From the NCBI RefSeq assembly GCF_900101625.1, contig NZ_FMYZ01000001.1:124001-188000 (forward strand): a DNA stretch of 64,000 nt. The letters run 5' to 3'. Numbering within the stretch: position 1 is the stretch's first letter; each line of letters starts with the position of its first letter. A model generated the notes under the pieces. That model searched no databases. It had not been told where the DNA came from and saw only the letters and a program-made list of their open reading frames with translations. Below, in pieces: positions 44,887-54,275 of the stretch. The DNA comes from Cupriavidus sp. YR651 (lineage in GTDB: Bacteria; Pseudomonadota; Gammaproteobacteria; Burkholderiales; Burkholderiaceae). The translations under genes were made by a program, and so were the position numbers.

Positions 44887-46392
44887 ATGCCTTCCCACTC
44901 CCACCCTCACCCTCACCAGCATCCGGTCGTCGAGCACGACGACCTGCGCCGCAAGCTCAAGGCGCGCCACCTGACCATGATCGCGCTGGGCGGCGCCATC
45001 GGTACCGGTCTCTTCGTCGCCTCGGGCGCGTCGATCGCCCAGTCCGGCCCCGGCGGCGCCCTGCTGGCCTACTGCCTCATCGGCCTGATGGTCTATTGCC
45101 TGATGACCAGCCTGGGCGAACTGGCCGTGCACATGCCCGTGGCCGGCTCCTTCGTGACCTACAGCGCCTTGTACGTGGACGAAGGCTTCGGCTTCGCGCT
45201 CGGCTGGAACTATTGGTTCAGCCTGGCGGTGACCATCGCCGTGGAGCTGACCGCCGCGCAGCTCGTCATGCAGTACTGGTTTCCCGACGTTCCCGGCGTG
45301 GTCTGGAGCGCGGGCTTTCTCTCCCTGATGTTCGTGCTCAACGCGTTTTCCGTGCGCGGCTTTGGCGAGGCCGAATACTGGTTCGCGTTGATCAAGGTCG
45401 TCACGGTCATCATCTTCCTGGGCGTGGGCGTGCTGATGATCTTCGGCATTCTCAAGGGCGGACCGCAATCCGGCTGGCACAACTTCACCACCGGCGAGGC
45501 CCCCTTCGTGGGCGGTGTGCCGGGGCTGTTCGCGGTGGCGATGATCGCGGGATTCTCGTTCCAGGGCACCGAGACCGTCGGCGTGGCCGCCGGCGAGGCC
45601 GAGGACCCGGCCCGCACGATTCCCCGCGCGATCCGCCAGACCTTCTGGCGCATCCTGATGTTCTATGTGGTGGCAATCCTGATCATCGGCGTGCTGATTC
45701 CCTACACCGACCCGAGCCTGCTGCGCAACGACGTGACCGACGTCGGCGTGAGCCCGTTCGCACTGGTGTTCCGCCACGCCGGGCTGGCCTTTGCCGCCGG
45801 GCTGATGAACGCGGTGGTACTTACCGCGCTGCTGTCGGCGGGCACCTCGAGCATGTACGTCTCCACCCGGATCCTGTACGGGCTGGCCGTCAGCGGCCGT
45901 GCGCCGCGAGCGTTCGGCAAGCTGACACGGGCCGGCGTGCCGTTCAACGCGCTGCTGGCGACGACCGCGATCGGCGCCTTGTGCTTCTTCAGTTCACTGT
46001 TTGGCGACAAGGCCGTGTACCTGTGGCTGCTGAACACGTCGGCCATGACCGGCTTCTTCGCGTGGCTCGGTATCGCGGTCAGCCACTATCGGTTCCGCCG
46101 CGGGCTGATCGCCCAGGGGTACCAGCTCAGCGACCTCGCCTACCGGTCCCCGCTCTACCCGTTCGGGCCGATCTTCGCGGGCGTGCTGTGCCTGGTCATC
46201 GTGGCCGGGCAGAACTACCAGGCCTTTGCCGATATCCCGGGCCGCTGGCAGGAAATCCTCGCCACCTATATCGGCGTACCGATGTTCCTGGCGCTATGGA
46301 TCGGCTATCGCCTGGTGCGCAAGTCGCGGATGATCGACTACGAGGACATGCCGTTCGAGTTGCCGAAGCCGGCCAGCACGCGCAAGACTTGA
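44887..46392 (+). CDS. APC-family amino acid permease (LysP-like)
   Basis: The 501-residue protein has twelve predicted membrane helices after a His-rich tail (HSHPHPHQH). Helix 1 carries LTMIALGGAIGTGLFVASG, the unwound Gly-rich substrate motif of APC transporters; SLGELAVHMPVAGSFVTYSALYVDEGFGFALGWNYW and GFSFQGTETVGVAAGEAEDP are typical of the LysP/YifK/GabP branch. It imports an amino acid with protons; the substrate is not certain. It diverges from fadB. Confidence 0.9.
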   Translation: MPSHSHPHPHQHPVVEHDDLRRKLKARHLTMIALGGAIGTGLFVASGASIAQSGPGGALLAYCLIGLMVYCLMTSLGELAVHMPVAGSFVTYSALYVDEGFGFALGWNYWFSLAVTIAVELTAAQLVMQYWFPDVPGVVWSAGFLSLMFVLNAFSVRGFGEAEYWFALIKVVTVIIFLGVGVLMIFGILKGGPQSGWHNFTTGEAPFVGGVPGLFAVAMIAGFSFQGTETVGVAAGEAEDPARTIPRAIRQTFWRILMFYVVAILIIGVLIPYTDPSLLRNDVTDVGVSPFALVFRHAGLAFAAGLMNAVVLTALLSAGTSSMYVSTRILYGLAVSGRAPRAFGKLTRAGVPFNALLATTAIGALCFFSSLFGDKAVYLWLLNTSAMTGFFAWLGIAVSHYRFRRGLIAQGYQLSDLAYRSPLYPFGPIFAGVLCLVIVAGQNYQAFADIPGRWQEILATYIGVPMFLALWIGYRLVRKSRMIDYEDMPFELPKPASTRKT

Positions 46393-46544
46393 TCGCAACG
46401 GCATGCAACCTTCCCCCGGCAAAGTACAACAACTAGTCCTTTGCCTCAGCGAATAGATTCCGCAGCGCCGGCTGTGGCTCAACTGGGCGTGGTCCATACC
46501 GCTTGTCGGCAATGCCGTCCTGGCAGGTTACCTGGGGAATTGAG

Positions 46545-46898
46545 ATGCCATGGGCGAACATCGAGCACGCGGGTCGCACGGTGATGTCGGCGTGGCTGTT
46601 GTTCCACCTCATCGGGCTAGCCATGCAGTCGCTGCTCGCCGCAGGGGAAATACAAGCCAGACCCGCGGACTTCTCCGCCAGCCTGCCTGTCCGGGAAGCG
46701 CTCCGGTTTCCCGACATGATGGCGCTGCTTCGCTACAACGCCATGCGAGCGATGCAGGCATTGTTCGGGATCGCAGGACTCTGGTTCCGTCAGCCAAGCC
46801 CCTGGCTGAATTGGGCGTGCCTGCTGCCATGGTTCGGCACGATCGCGCTCGAATGGCTGACGGGCGCCCGGTCGCTCGCCCTTCTCCTCGACCACTGA
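46545..46898 (+). CDS. small hypothetical membrane protein
   Basis: The 117-residue product has about three hydrophobic segments (MSAWLLFHLIGLAMQSLLA, LFGIAGLWF and WACLLPWFGTIALEWLTG). I do not recognise it. The ATG after GGGGAATTGAG is chosen; a further ATG 11 codons upstream is possible. It lies between the permease and the converging livF gene, ending 9 nt before it. A shorter minus-strand frame over the same bases looks less protein-like. Confidence 0.45.
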   Translation: MPWANIEHAGRTVMSAWLLFHLIGLAMQSLLAAGEIQARPADFSASLPVREALRFPDMMALLRYNAMRAMQALFGIAGLWFRQPSPWLNWACLLPWFGTIALEWLTGARSLALLLDH

Positions 46899-46907
46899 GA
46901 CCGCGGC

Positions 46908-47621
46908 CTACACCTCCAGCCACTCCTTGCGCACCTGCGTGTTCGCCTTGAGGTCCGCCGGCGTGCCCTCGAACACGATGTGGCCGTGACCCATCACGTA
47001 GACGCGCTGGGAGATGTCCAGCGCGATCGCCAGTTTCTGTTCGATCAGCAAGACCGAGACGCCCCGCTCCTTGAGCGTCTTCAGGAAGTCCCCCACCAGC
47101 GTGACGATCATCGGCGCCAGCCCTTCGGTGGGCTCGTCGATCAGGATCAGGTCGGGGTCGCCCATCAGCGTGCGGCACAGCGTCAGCATCTGCTGCTCGC
47201 CGCCGGACAGCACGCCGGCTGCCGTATGCTCGCGCTCCCTCAGGCGCGGGAACATGCGGAACATGTCCTCCTCGGTCCACCGGGGCTTTGGCTGCCGCGG
47301 GTTGCGCTTCTCCCCCAGCAGCAGGTTCTGCCGCACCGTCAGCGAGGGAAAGATGTCGCGGTTCTCCGGCACGTAGCCGATGCCCGCATGGGCGATCTCG
47401 AAGGTGCGCTGACCCAGGATTTCCTGGTCGCGGAAGCGCACGGAGCCTTCCGCCTTGACCATGCCGAGGATGGCCTTGGCCATGGTCGAGCGCCCCACCC
47501 CGTTGCGCCCCAGCAGCGCCACGATCTCGCCCTCGTCGATATGGGCGTCCACGCCGTGAAGGATGTGGCTCTTGCCGTAGTAGGCGTGCAATCCGGTGAC
47601 GTCCAGCATGCGCTTGCCCAT
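46908..47621 (-). CDS. livF: Liv-type ABC transporter ATPase LivF (Walker A Arg)
   Basis: The 237-residue ABC ATPase has signature LSGGEQQML, Walker B LILIDEPTEGLAP and the LivF-type C-terminal part. Its P-loop reads GRNGVGRSTMAKA, with Arg44 (codon CGC at 47490-47492) where the ATP-phosphate-binding Lys is expected. All other motifs are intact, so the gene is not obviously decayed. It could be a sequence-verified variant of a subgroup or a loss of one ATP site; LivG supplies a normal P-loop. It overlaps the livG stop by 1 nt. Confidence 0.9.
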   Translation of the reverse strand: MGKRMLDVTGLHAYYGKSHILHGVDAHIDEGEIVALLGRNGVGRSTMAKAILGMVKAEGSVRFRDQEILGQRTFEIAHAGIGYVPENRDIFPSLTVRQNLLLGEKRNPRQPKPRWTEEDMFRMFPRLREREHTAAGVLSGGEQQMLTLCRTLMGDPDLILIDEPTEGLAPMIVTLVGDFLKTLKERGVSVLLIEQKLAIALDISQRVYVMGHGHIVFEGTPADLKANTQVRKEWLEV

Positions 47622-48418
47622 CAGTGCGCTCCTTCCATGGCCGGTTCGTCGAGGGTCGTGCCCAGGTAGGCCTCCTTGACCTTGCGGTTGTTGCGGATGG
47701 CCACCGGGGTGTCCGTGGCGATGACCTCGCCATAGACCAGCACCGAGATGCGGTCCGCCAGGCCGAACACCACGCTCATGTCGTGCTCCACCATGATCAG
47801 CGTCTTGCCGACCGTGACCTTGCGGATCAGCTCCACCGCATGGTCGGACTCCGACCGGCTCATGCCGGCCGTCGGTTCATCCAGCAGGATCACCTCGGCA
47901 CCGCCGGCGATCGTGATGCCGATTTCCAGCGCGCGCTGCTCCGCATAGGTCAGCAATCCCGCCTGGGTATGGCGGCGATGCCGCATGCCGATCAGCTCCA
48001 GCACCTCCTCCGCCCGCTCGCGCGCATCGCGCAACTCGGACAGCCGGTGCCAGAACGAATACTTGTAGCCGAGCGCCCACAGCACGGCGCAGCGCAGGTT
48101 CTCGAACACCGACAGCCGGTGGAAGATATTGGTGATCTGGAAACTGCGCGACAAGCCCATCCGGTTGATCTCGAAGGGCCGCAGTCCCGCGATGCTTTCA
48201 CCGTTCAGCTTCACGGTGCCCGAGGACGGCGCGAAGCGACCCGAGATCAGGTTGAAGGTGGTGGATTTGCCGGCGCCGTTCGGGCCGATCAGCGCGTGAC
48301 GCTCGCCCTTGCCAATCGTCAGCGAGACGCCGCGGATGATCTCGGTCTGGCCAAATTTCTTGCGTACGTCGTTGAGTTCCAGCGCGGGCGTGCCCACGCC
48401 TGTCGTGGCCGCCGTCAT
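47621..48418 (-). CDS. livG: Liv-type ABC transporter ATPase LivG
   Basis: The 265-residue ATPase has a normal Walker A (IGPNGAGKSTTFNLISG), an AEQRALEIGI signature region in place of LSGGQ, Walker B VILLDEPTAGMS, and the H-loop Val-Glu-His-Asp. It pairs with LivF on the LivH/LivM membrane dimer. The start overlaps the livM stop by 4 nt. Confidence 0.93.
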   Translation of the reverse strand: MTAATTGVGTPALELNDVRKKFGQTEIIRGVSLTIGKGERHALIGPNGAGKSTTFNLISGRFAPSSGTVKLNGESIAGLRPFEINRMGLSRSFQITNIFHRLSVFENLRCAVLWALGYKYSFWHRLSELRDARERAEEVLELIGMRHRRHTQAGLLTYAEQRALEIGITIAGGAEVILLDEPTAGMSRSESDHAVELIRKVTVGKTLIMVEHDMSVVFGLADRISVLVYGEVIATDTPVAIRNNRKVKEAYLGTTLDEPAMEGAH

Positions 48419-49728
48419 GCCTGACCTCCGAATTCCGCCTGAATCTTGTCGAGTTCGGCGCGCACGCGCCCCGTCGCCCATCGCCACGCAAAGTAGCCCG
48501 CCGTCCAGAGCGCCGCCGCGGCGATCCACGGCGGCAGCGTGCCCGCATCGAACCCGATGCCGAAGAGTCGCATCGCGGTGCCGTTCGCGCTATCCACCTG
48601 CACCTTGTAGACCAGCTCCACGGTCAGGATCATCGCGGCCAGCAACACCAGGCCCGCGGCCGCGGCCTGGCCGTAGGACGGCAGCATCCGGCCGAGCCGC
48701 TTCTTCGCCAGCAGCGGCACCTGCATCAGCAGCAGGCTGGCGATGCCACCCGGCACGAACATCACCATCATCACGAAGAACAGGCCCAGGTACAGCAGCC
48801 ACGCCTTGGTCAGGTCCGACAGCGCCACCGCGAACAGGACGAACACCACCGCGCCGATGACCGGGCCGAAGAACACCCCGGCACCGCCGATGAACGCCGC
48901 CAGCAGCACGCCGCCCGAGCGCACGGCGCTGACGTTCTCGGCCGATACGATCTCGAAGTTGATGGCCGACAGCGCGCCGGAAATGCCCGCGAAGAACGCC
49001 GACAGGATCAGCACCAGGTACCGCACGCGCTGGGTGTTGTAGCCGATGAACTCCACGCGCTCGGGGTTGTCGCGCACCGCATTGGCAATGCGCCCCAGCG
49101 GCGTCTGCGTCCACGCGTACATGGCCGCCATCGACACCAGGCACCATGCGGCTATCAGGTAGTAGACCTGCCGGCCCGGACCGAATGTCAGGCCGAGGAA
49201 CGACTCCCCGACCACGCGATTGGTGGAGATGCCGCCCTCGCCCCCGAAGAAGTCCGGGAACATCAGCGAACTGGCGAACACCATCTCGCCGATGCCCATC
49301 GTGATCATGGCAAACGTGGTGCCGGACTTCTTGGTGGTCACGTAGCCGAACAGCACGCCGAAGAACGCGCCGGCCAGCCCGCCCACCAGCGGCAACATCG
49401 ACACCGGCAGCCAGACCTTGCCCGCGCCGATCATGTTCAGCACGTGCACGGCGATGAAGGCGCCCAGCCCTGAATAGACCGCGTGCCCGAATGACAGCAT
49501 GCCGGTCTGCCCGAGCAGCATGTTGTAGGACAGCGCGAAGATGATCATGATGCCCATCTGCGACATCAGCGTCACCGCGAAACCGCCCGTGAAGATCAGC
49601 GGCATCACCAGCATCAGCAGGGCCGTGAGGCCCCAGATCAACCAGCGCGCCAGGTTGAGCGGCCGATAGCGCATCGTGCGGCCGGTCACGACCTGATCCG
49701 GGCGTTGTTGCATGGTTGTCGACTCCAT
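48415..49728 (-). CDS. livM: Liv-type ABC transporter permease LivM
   Basis: The 437-residue permease has the LivM core: LSYNMLLGQTGMLSFGHAVYSGLGAFIAVHVL, TMGIGEMVFASSLMF, RVEFIGYNTQRVRYLVLILSAFFAGISGAL and FFGPVIGAVVFVLF. The C-terminal part carries extra hydrophobic segments beyond the usual length of about 330. It starts 3 nt after the livH stop. An in-frame ATG five codons later is an alternative. Confidence 0.92.
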   Translation of the reverse strand: MESTTMQQRPDQVVTGRTMRYRPLNLARWLIWGLTALLMLVMPLIFTGGFAVTLMSQMGIMIIFALSYNMLLGQTGMLSFGHAVYSGLGAFIAVHVLNMIGAGKVWLPVSMLPLVGGLAGAFFGVLFGYVTTKKSGTTFAMITMGIGEMVFASSLMFPDFFGGEGGISTNRVVGESFLGLTFGPGRQVYYLIAAWCLVSMAAMYAWTQTPLGRIANAVRDNPERVEFIGYNTQRVRYLVLILSAFFAGISGALSAINFEIVSAENVSAVRSGGVLLAAFIGGAGVFFGPVIGAVVFVLFAVALSDLTKAWLLYLGLFFVMMVMFVPGGIASLLLMQVPLLAKKRLGRMLPSYGQAAAAGLVLLAAMILTVELVYKVQVDSANGTAMRLFGIGFDAGTLPPWIAAAALWTAGYFAWRWATGRVRAELDKIQAEFGGQA

Positions 49729-49731
49729 CGC

Positions 49732-50679
49732 TCAGCTCTCCCGGGTACCCATGAGCCCGCGTGGGCGGAAAATCAGCATCACCACCAGCAACAGGTACGG
49801 CAGCACCGGGGCCACCTGCGCCACCGTGAGCTTCCATAGCGAACTGAATGGCGTGGCGTCCGTCACGGCCATGCCCAGGCTGCCGAGCAGGCCGGCCAGG
49901 GAGGCATCGATCGTCACCGCGAAGGTCTGCAGCACGCCGATCAGGATCGAGGCAATGAATGCCCCGACCAGCGACCCCATGCCGCCCACCACCGCCACCA
50001 CGAAGACGATGGTCCCCACCGCCGCCGCCATCGACGGCTCCGTCACGAAGGCATTGCCGCCGATGACCCCGGCCAGTCCGGCCAGAGCCGCCCCGCCGCC
50101 GAACACCATCATGAAGACGCGCGGCACGTTGTGGCCCAGCGCCTCCACCATCTCAGGGTGCGTCAGCGCGGCCTGGATGACCAGCCCGATGCGCGTGCGC
50201 GTCAGCACCAGGTAGATCGCCACCAGCATGCTCATCGACACCAGCATCATGAAGGCGCGGTATTTGGGGAACGACGAGGTAAACACCGTGAACAACGGGC
50301 CGTCGAGTTCGGCCGGTATCCGGTATGGCACCGCGGCCAGGCCCCAGACCAGCTTGACGCCTTCCTCGATCAGATAGGCCAGGCCGAAGGTGAACAGCAG
50401 CTCGGCCACATGCCCGTACTTGTGGACGGTGCGCAGGCCGAAGCGCTCCACCAGCGCCCCGGCCCCGGCCACCAGCAGCGGCGCCAGGATCAGCGCGGGC
50501 CAGAAGCCAACCTTGGTGGCGATGGTGTAGGCAAAGTAGGCGCCCAGCATATAGAAGCTGGCGTGCGCGAAATTGAGCACACCCATCATGCTGAAGATGA
50601 GCGTGAGCCCCGAGGACAGCATGAACAGCAACAGCCCGTAGCTGATGCCGTTCAACAGCGAGATGACGAAGAATTCCAC
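49732..50679 (-). CDS. livH: Liv-type ABC transporter permease LivH
   Basis: The 315-residue permease shows LLNGISYGLLLFMLSSGLTLIFSMMGVLNFAHASFYMLGAYFAY, the classic LivH N-terminus, and a late AGVIGGNAFVTEPSM to VVAVVGGMGSLVGAFIASILIG. The start is GTG (GTGGAATTC) with AAGGAT upstream. It follows livK by 146 nt. Confidence 0.92.
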   Translation of the reverse strand: MEFFVISLLNGISYGLLLFMLSSGLTLIFSMMGVLNFAHASFYMLGAYFAYTIATKVGFWPALILAPLLVAGAGALVERFGLRTVHKYGHVAELLFTFGLAYLIEEGVKLVWGLAAVPYRIPAELDGPLFTVFTSSFPKYRAFMMLVSMSMLVAIYLVLTRTRIGLVIQAALTHPEMVEALGHNVPRVFMMVFGGGAALAGLAGVIGGNAFVTEPSMAAAVGTIVFVVAVVGGMGSLVGAFIASILIGVLQTFAVTIDASLAGLLGSLGMAVTDATPFSSLWKLTVAQVAPVLPYLLLVVMLIFRPRGLMGTRES

Positions 50680-50825
50680 CGCGGATCCTTGAAATGCATC
50701 CCGGATGCCCGGATGCCGCCGCCCCCGGAGCCGGGGACGGCGGTTCAGCGCGGGTCAGGTCCGGCAGGTCAGGAGTATGCAGCAAGTGGCGGCGGCGTCG
50801 CACCGCCGCCATCGGCCGCCCACGT

Positions 50826-52076
50826 TCAGCCCGGCCGCTTCATCTGGCAGGAAGTCGGCTGCGCGGCCACGAACGGGTCGAGCTGCGCATTGGTCTTCCA
50901 GCCGTAGCCGGTGTTCTCCTGGTCGAACTTGATGTCCTTGCCGTTGACCTTGGTCCACGTGGCCACCACCAGCGGTTGCTGGGCCTGGTGGTCCGTGTTC
51001 CGCATCTCCACGGTGCCGTTCATGCTGTCGACCTTGATGCCTTCCAGCGCCTTGGCCACCTTGACCGGATCGGTGGAGCCGGCGTCCTTCATGGCCTTGG
51101 CCAACATGGCGATGCCCGTGTACGACGCCATCACGTAGAAGTCGTCGTTGTACTTCTTCTTGTAGCCCTCGACGACGTCGGCGCCCTTGAAGCCCTCGTT
51201 GTTCGGGTTGTAGTAGCCCACGTACTTGACATGCTCCGCGCCGGACGCGCCCATGGCGGTCGGCACGCCCGTCGTGGCGGCGTAGTAGGTGTAGTAGTTG
51301 GTGGTGAGCCCGGCGTCCTTGCCGGCCTTGATCAGCAGCGCCAGGTCGCTGCCCCAGTTGCCGGTGATGACCGTATCGGCGCCGGAAGCCTTGATCTTGG
51401 CCGCGTACGGCGCAAAGTCCTTGACCTGTGCCAGCGGGTGCAGGTCTTCACCTACGATCTGGATGTCCGGGCGCTTGCGCTTCAGGTACTCCTTGGCTGC
51501 GCGCGTCACCTGGTGTCCGAACGAGTAGTTCTGGTTGATCAGGTAGACCTTCTTGACGTTGGGATCCTTGGCCAGGTAGGTGGTCAGGGCCTCCATCTTC
51601 ATGTCGGAATTGGCGTCCAGCCGGAAATGCCAGTAGCTGCATTTGCTGTTGGTCATGTCCGGATCCACCGCGGCGTAGTTCAGATAGATGATCTCCTTGC
51701 CGGGGTTGCGCTCGTTGTGCTTGGCCACCGCATCTTCCAGCGCCAGGCCCACGGACGATCCGTTGCCCTGCACGATATAGCGGATGTTCTGGTCCACCGC
51801 CTGCTTGAGGATGGTCAGGCTTTCCTGCGGCGAGAGCTTGTTGTCGAAGCCCACCACTTCAAACTTGTTTGCGCCGCCCCAGCCCTTCTGGTTGGCCACA
51901 TCGGCCACAAACTGCCAGCTCTTCAACTGGTTCTGTCCCACCGGGGCCATCAGCCCAGACAACGGATCGATGAAGGCAATCTTCACCGTTTCCGCTGCCG
52001 CCATGCCCGAAACCAGCGTGGAACCCAGTGCCGCAAATACCGCCACACCGGCTACCAGCGGACGCATCTTGGTCAT
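50826..52076 (-). CDS. livK: Liv-type ABC transporter substrate-binding protein
   Basis: The 416-residue type 1 periplasmic binding protein has a signal peptide (MTKMRPLVAGVAVFAALGSTL, cleaved near AAAE), then TVKIAFIDPLSGLMAPVGQNQLKSW. It contains the usual Leu/Ile/Val-type core with Cys residues (KCSYWHFRL and PTSCQM). Being downstream of an acyl-CoA ligase and outside an amino-acid cluster suggests a carboxylic acid or aromatic acid ligand, not necessarily a branched-chain amino acid. GAAGGAGAC precedes the start. A 7-bp GC-rich inverted repeat lies upstream. Confidence 0.88.
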   Translation of the reverse strand: MTKMRPLVAGVAVFAALGSTLVSGMAAAETVKIAFIDPLSGLMAPVGQNQLKSWQFVADVANQKGWGGANKFEVVGFDNKLSPQESLTILKQAVDQNIRYIVQGNGSSVGLALEDAVAKHNERNPGKEIIYLNYAAVDPDMTNSKCSYWHFRLDANSDMKMEALTTYLAKDPNVKKVYLINQNYSFGHQVTRAAKEYLKRKRPDIQIVGEDLHPLAQVKDFAPYAAKIKASGADTVITGNWGSDLALLIKAGKDAGLTTNYYTYYAATTGVPTAMGASGAEHVKYVGYYNPNNEGFKGADVVEGYKKKYNDDFYVMASYTGIAMLAKAMKDAGSTDPVKVAKALEGIKVDSMNGTVEMRNTDHQAQQPLVVATWTKVNGKDIKFDQENTGYGWKTNAQLDPFVAAQPTSCQMKRPG

Positions 52077-52262
52077 ACCTGTCTCCTTCACTCTATTGTC
52101 GTTTGGCGAATGGAACGGCTGCCCGCGGCATTGCGCACGGACGACCGGGATCCGACGACGGCCACGCCCTCCTCGCGTGAACCGCCGTCTCTGCGGCGCC
52201 CCTCGACGGGACGCCGCAAATGCCTGCTGCTGCCTGCTATGGGATATACGCCTGGATGGGGC

Positions 52263-53888
52263 TCAGGCGGTGGGCAGCTTGTAGTCCTTGAACTGATCGC
52301 GCAGCTTGAGCTTCTGCATCTTGCCCGTGGCGGTCAGCGGGATTTCCGTGACAAAGGCCACGTCATCGGGAATCCACCATTTGGCGACCTTGCCTTCGAA
52401 GAAGCCCAGCAATTCTTCGCGCGTGACGTCCGTGTTAGGCCGCTTCACCACCACCAGCAGCGGGCGCTCGTCCCACTTGGGGTGATAGGCCGAGATGCAC
52501 GCGGCCATATGCACGGCGGGATGCGCCGCGGCCACGTTTTCGACGTCGATCGACGAAATCCACTCGCCGCCGGACTTGATCACGTCCTTGCTGCGGTCCG
52601 TGATCTGCATGTAGCCCTCCTGGTCGATTGTCGCCACGTCCCCGGTGGGGAACCAGCCATCGACCAGCGGGTTGTTGTCGTTGCGGTAGTACTGCGCGAT
52701 GACCCACGGGCCGCGCACGAGCAGGTCGCCGAACGCCTTGCCGTCCCAGGGCAGCTCCTGCCCTTCTCCGTCGACGATCTTCATGTCCACGCCGTAGATC
52801 ACGCGACCCTGCTTTTCGAGGATCTTGTGGCGCTCGTCCTCCGGCAGATCGTTGTGGCTGGCCAGCAGCTTGCACGACGTGCCCAGCGGAGACATCTCCG
52901 TCATGCCCCACGCGTGGATGACCTCCACGTCCAGCGCCTCCAGCGCGCGGATCATGGCGGGCGGTGCGGCCGAACCGCCGATCACGGTGCGGCGGAAGGT
53001 GGAGAATTTCAGCTTGTTGCTCTGGATGTACTGGAGCAGCCCCAGCCAGACCGTCGGCACGCCGGCGGAAAAGGTCACCTTCTCCTGCTCGAACAGCTCA
53101 TAGAGCGATGCGCCGTCGAGCTTCGCACCGGGGAACACCAGCTTGGCGCCGACCAGCGGCACCGAGTACGGCAGGCCCCACGCATTGACGTGGAACATCG
53201 GCACGACCGGCAGGATCACGTCGCGCGCCGAACAGCCCAGCGCATCGGGCAATGCGGACGCATACGAGTGCAACACCGTGGAGCGATGGGAATACAGCGC
53301 ACCCTTGGGGTTGCCGGTGGTGCCGGACGTGTAGCAGAGGCTGGACGCGAGGTTCTCGTCGAACTCCGGCCAGTCATAGTTGCCGTCCTGCGCGTCGATC
53401 AGGTCCTCGTAGCAGATCAGCGGAACCTTCGGCTCGGCCGGCATGTGGGCGCGGTCGGTCATGATGACCCAGCCCTTCACCTTCGGGCAGTGCGGCGCCA
53501 CGCCTTCCACCAGCGGCTGGAACGTCGAATCGAAGAAGACGTAGCCGTCCTCCGCGTGATTGACGATGTAGGCGATCTGCTCGGGAAACAGGCGCGGATT
53601 GATGGTGTGGCACACGGCGCCCATGCCGGACACGCCGTAGTAGACCTCGAGGTGCCGGTAGCCATTCCAGGCCAGCGTGCCGACGCGCTCGCCCTGTTGC
53701 ACGCCCAGCGCACCCAGCGCCTGCGCCAGCTTGCGGGCCCGCAATTCGCAATCGCGGTAGGTGTAGCGGTGGAGGTCGCCCTCTGTCCGTCGCGAGACGA
53801 TTTCGGTGCTGCCGTAATAGCGTGCAGCGTGCTTGATGATGGAGGAAATGAGCAGCGGCGCGCTCATCATTTGACCCATCAGTGCCAT
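52263..53888 (-). CDS. AMP-dependent long-chain acyl-CoA ligase
   Basis: The 541-residue ligase has the AMP-binding motif [83 protein letters not shown] and the catalytic Lys in [17 protein letters not shown]. It activates a carboxylic acid to its CoA thioester, feeding beta-oxidation. It heads a five-gene unit with the ABC importer. The ATG before [10 protein letters not shown] is selected; upstream reading is not protein-like. Its promoter overlaps a GAACG-type palindrome. Confidence 0.93.
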   Translation of the reverse strand: MALMGQMMSAPLLISSIIKHAARYYGSTEIVSRRTEGDLHRYTYRDCELRARKLAQALGALGVQQGERVGTLAWNGYRHLEVYYGVSGMGAVCHTINPRLFPEQIAYIVNHAEDGYVFFDSTFQPLVEGVAPHCPKVKGWVIMTDRAHMPAEPKVPLICYEDLIDAQDGNYDWPEFDENLASSLCYTSGTTGNPKGALYSHRSTVLHSYASALPDALGCSARDVILPVVPMFHVNAWGLPYSVPLVGAKLVFPGAKLDGASLYELFEQEKVTFSAGVPTVWLGLLQYIQSNKLKFSTFRRTVIGGSAAPPAMIRALEALDVEVIHAWGMTEMSPLGTSCKLLASHNDLPEDERHKILEKQGRVIYGVDMKIVDGEGQELPWDGKAFGDLLVRGPWVIAQYYRNDNNPLVDGWFPTGDVATIDQEGYMQITDRSKDVIKSGGEWISSIDVENVAAAHPAVHMAACISAYHPKWDERPLLVVVKRPNTDVTREELLGFFEGKVAKWWIPDDVAFVTEIPLTATGKMQKLKLRDQFKDYKLPTA

Positions 53889-53903
53889 GAAATGGTCTCC
53901 AGT

Positions 53904-53939
53904 CTTATATTGATCGGTCGAAAAAACGAACAACCGTTC
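53904..53939 (-). promoter_or_regulatory. promoter and TetR-type operator of the acyl-CoA ligase operon
   Basis: On the minus strand TTGTTC and TATAAG are separated by 18 bp. The -35 overlaps GAACGGTTGTTC (53928-53939), one base off the GAACG-N2-CGTTC dyad. This position would allow direct repression, as for fatty-acid-responsive TetR regulators. Confidence 0.6.
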
Positions 53940-54111
53940 TAATTTTTGGCCGATTGTTCCCACACCCTGCCAACAGCAAAAATAAAACCCTGGTGATGTT
54001 TGCATTTGACGCGTGCCGTGACCTCTCTCTCCAGCGGCACGCGGGCCCTGTCATGCACGAAATTGATGTCCGCTATTTGCGTGGCGTGGCGCCGACGCGG
54101 ACACCCCTTGG

Positions 54112-54141
54112 CCGACAGGGGAAAACCGGTGCAAGTACAAT
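54112..54141 (+). promoter_or_regulatory. candidate promoter upstream of selO
   Basis: CCGACA and TACAAT are separated by 18 bp, about 135 bp before selO. The same 387-bp gap also contains an 8-bp inverted repeat GCGTGCCG/CGGCACGC at 54011-54042, of unknown meaning. Otherwise the gap holds no coding-looking frame. Confidence 0.35.
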
Positions 54142-54275
54142 ACTGCGAGCCCAGATGTGTCTCAATATGTCGTTTTCCCCTAGCCTGTTGGCGCACGTGA
54201 ACAGGGCACGCGGAAACGCCATCCGGCTCCGTACCATTCACCCCGCAAATAGCGCCCCTTGCGCATAGGCTGTCG

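Noticed and set aside
46433..46717. Minus-strand frame opposite the small membrane protein
   Set aside because: It has unremarkable composition, no RBS and no domain, and the plus-strand frame has a membrane-like pattern.
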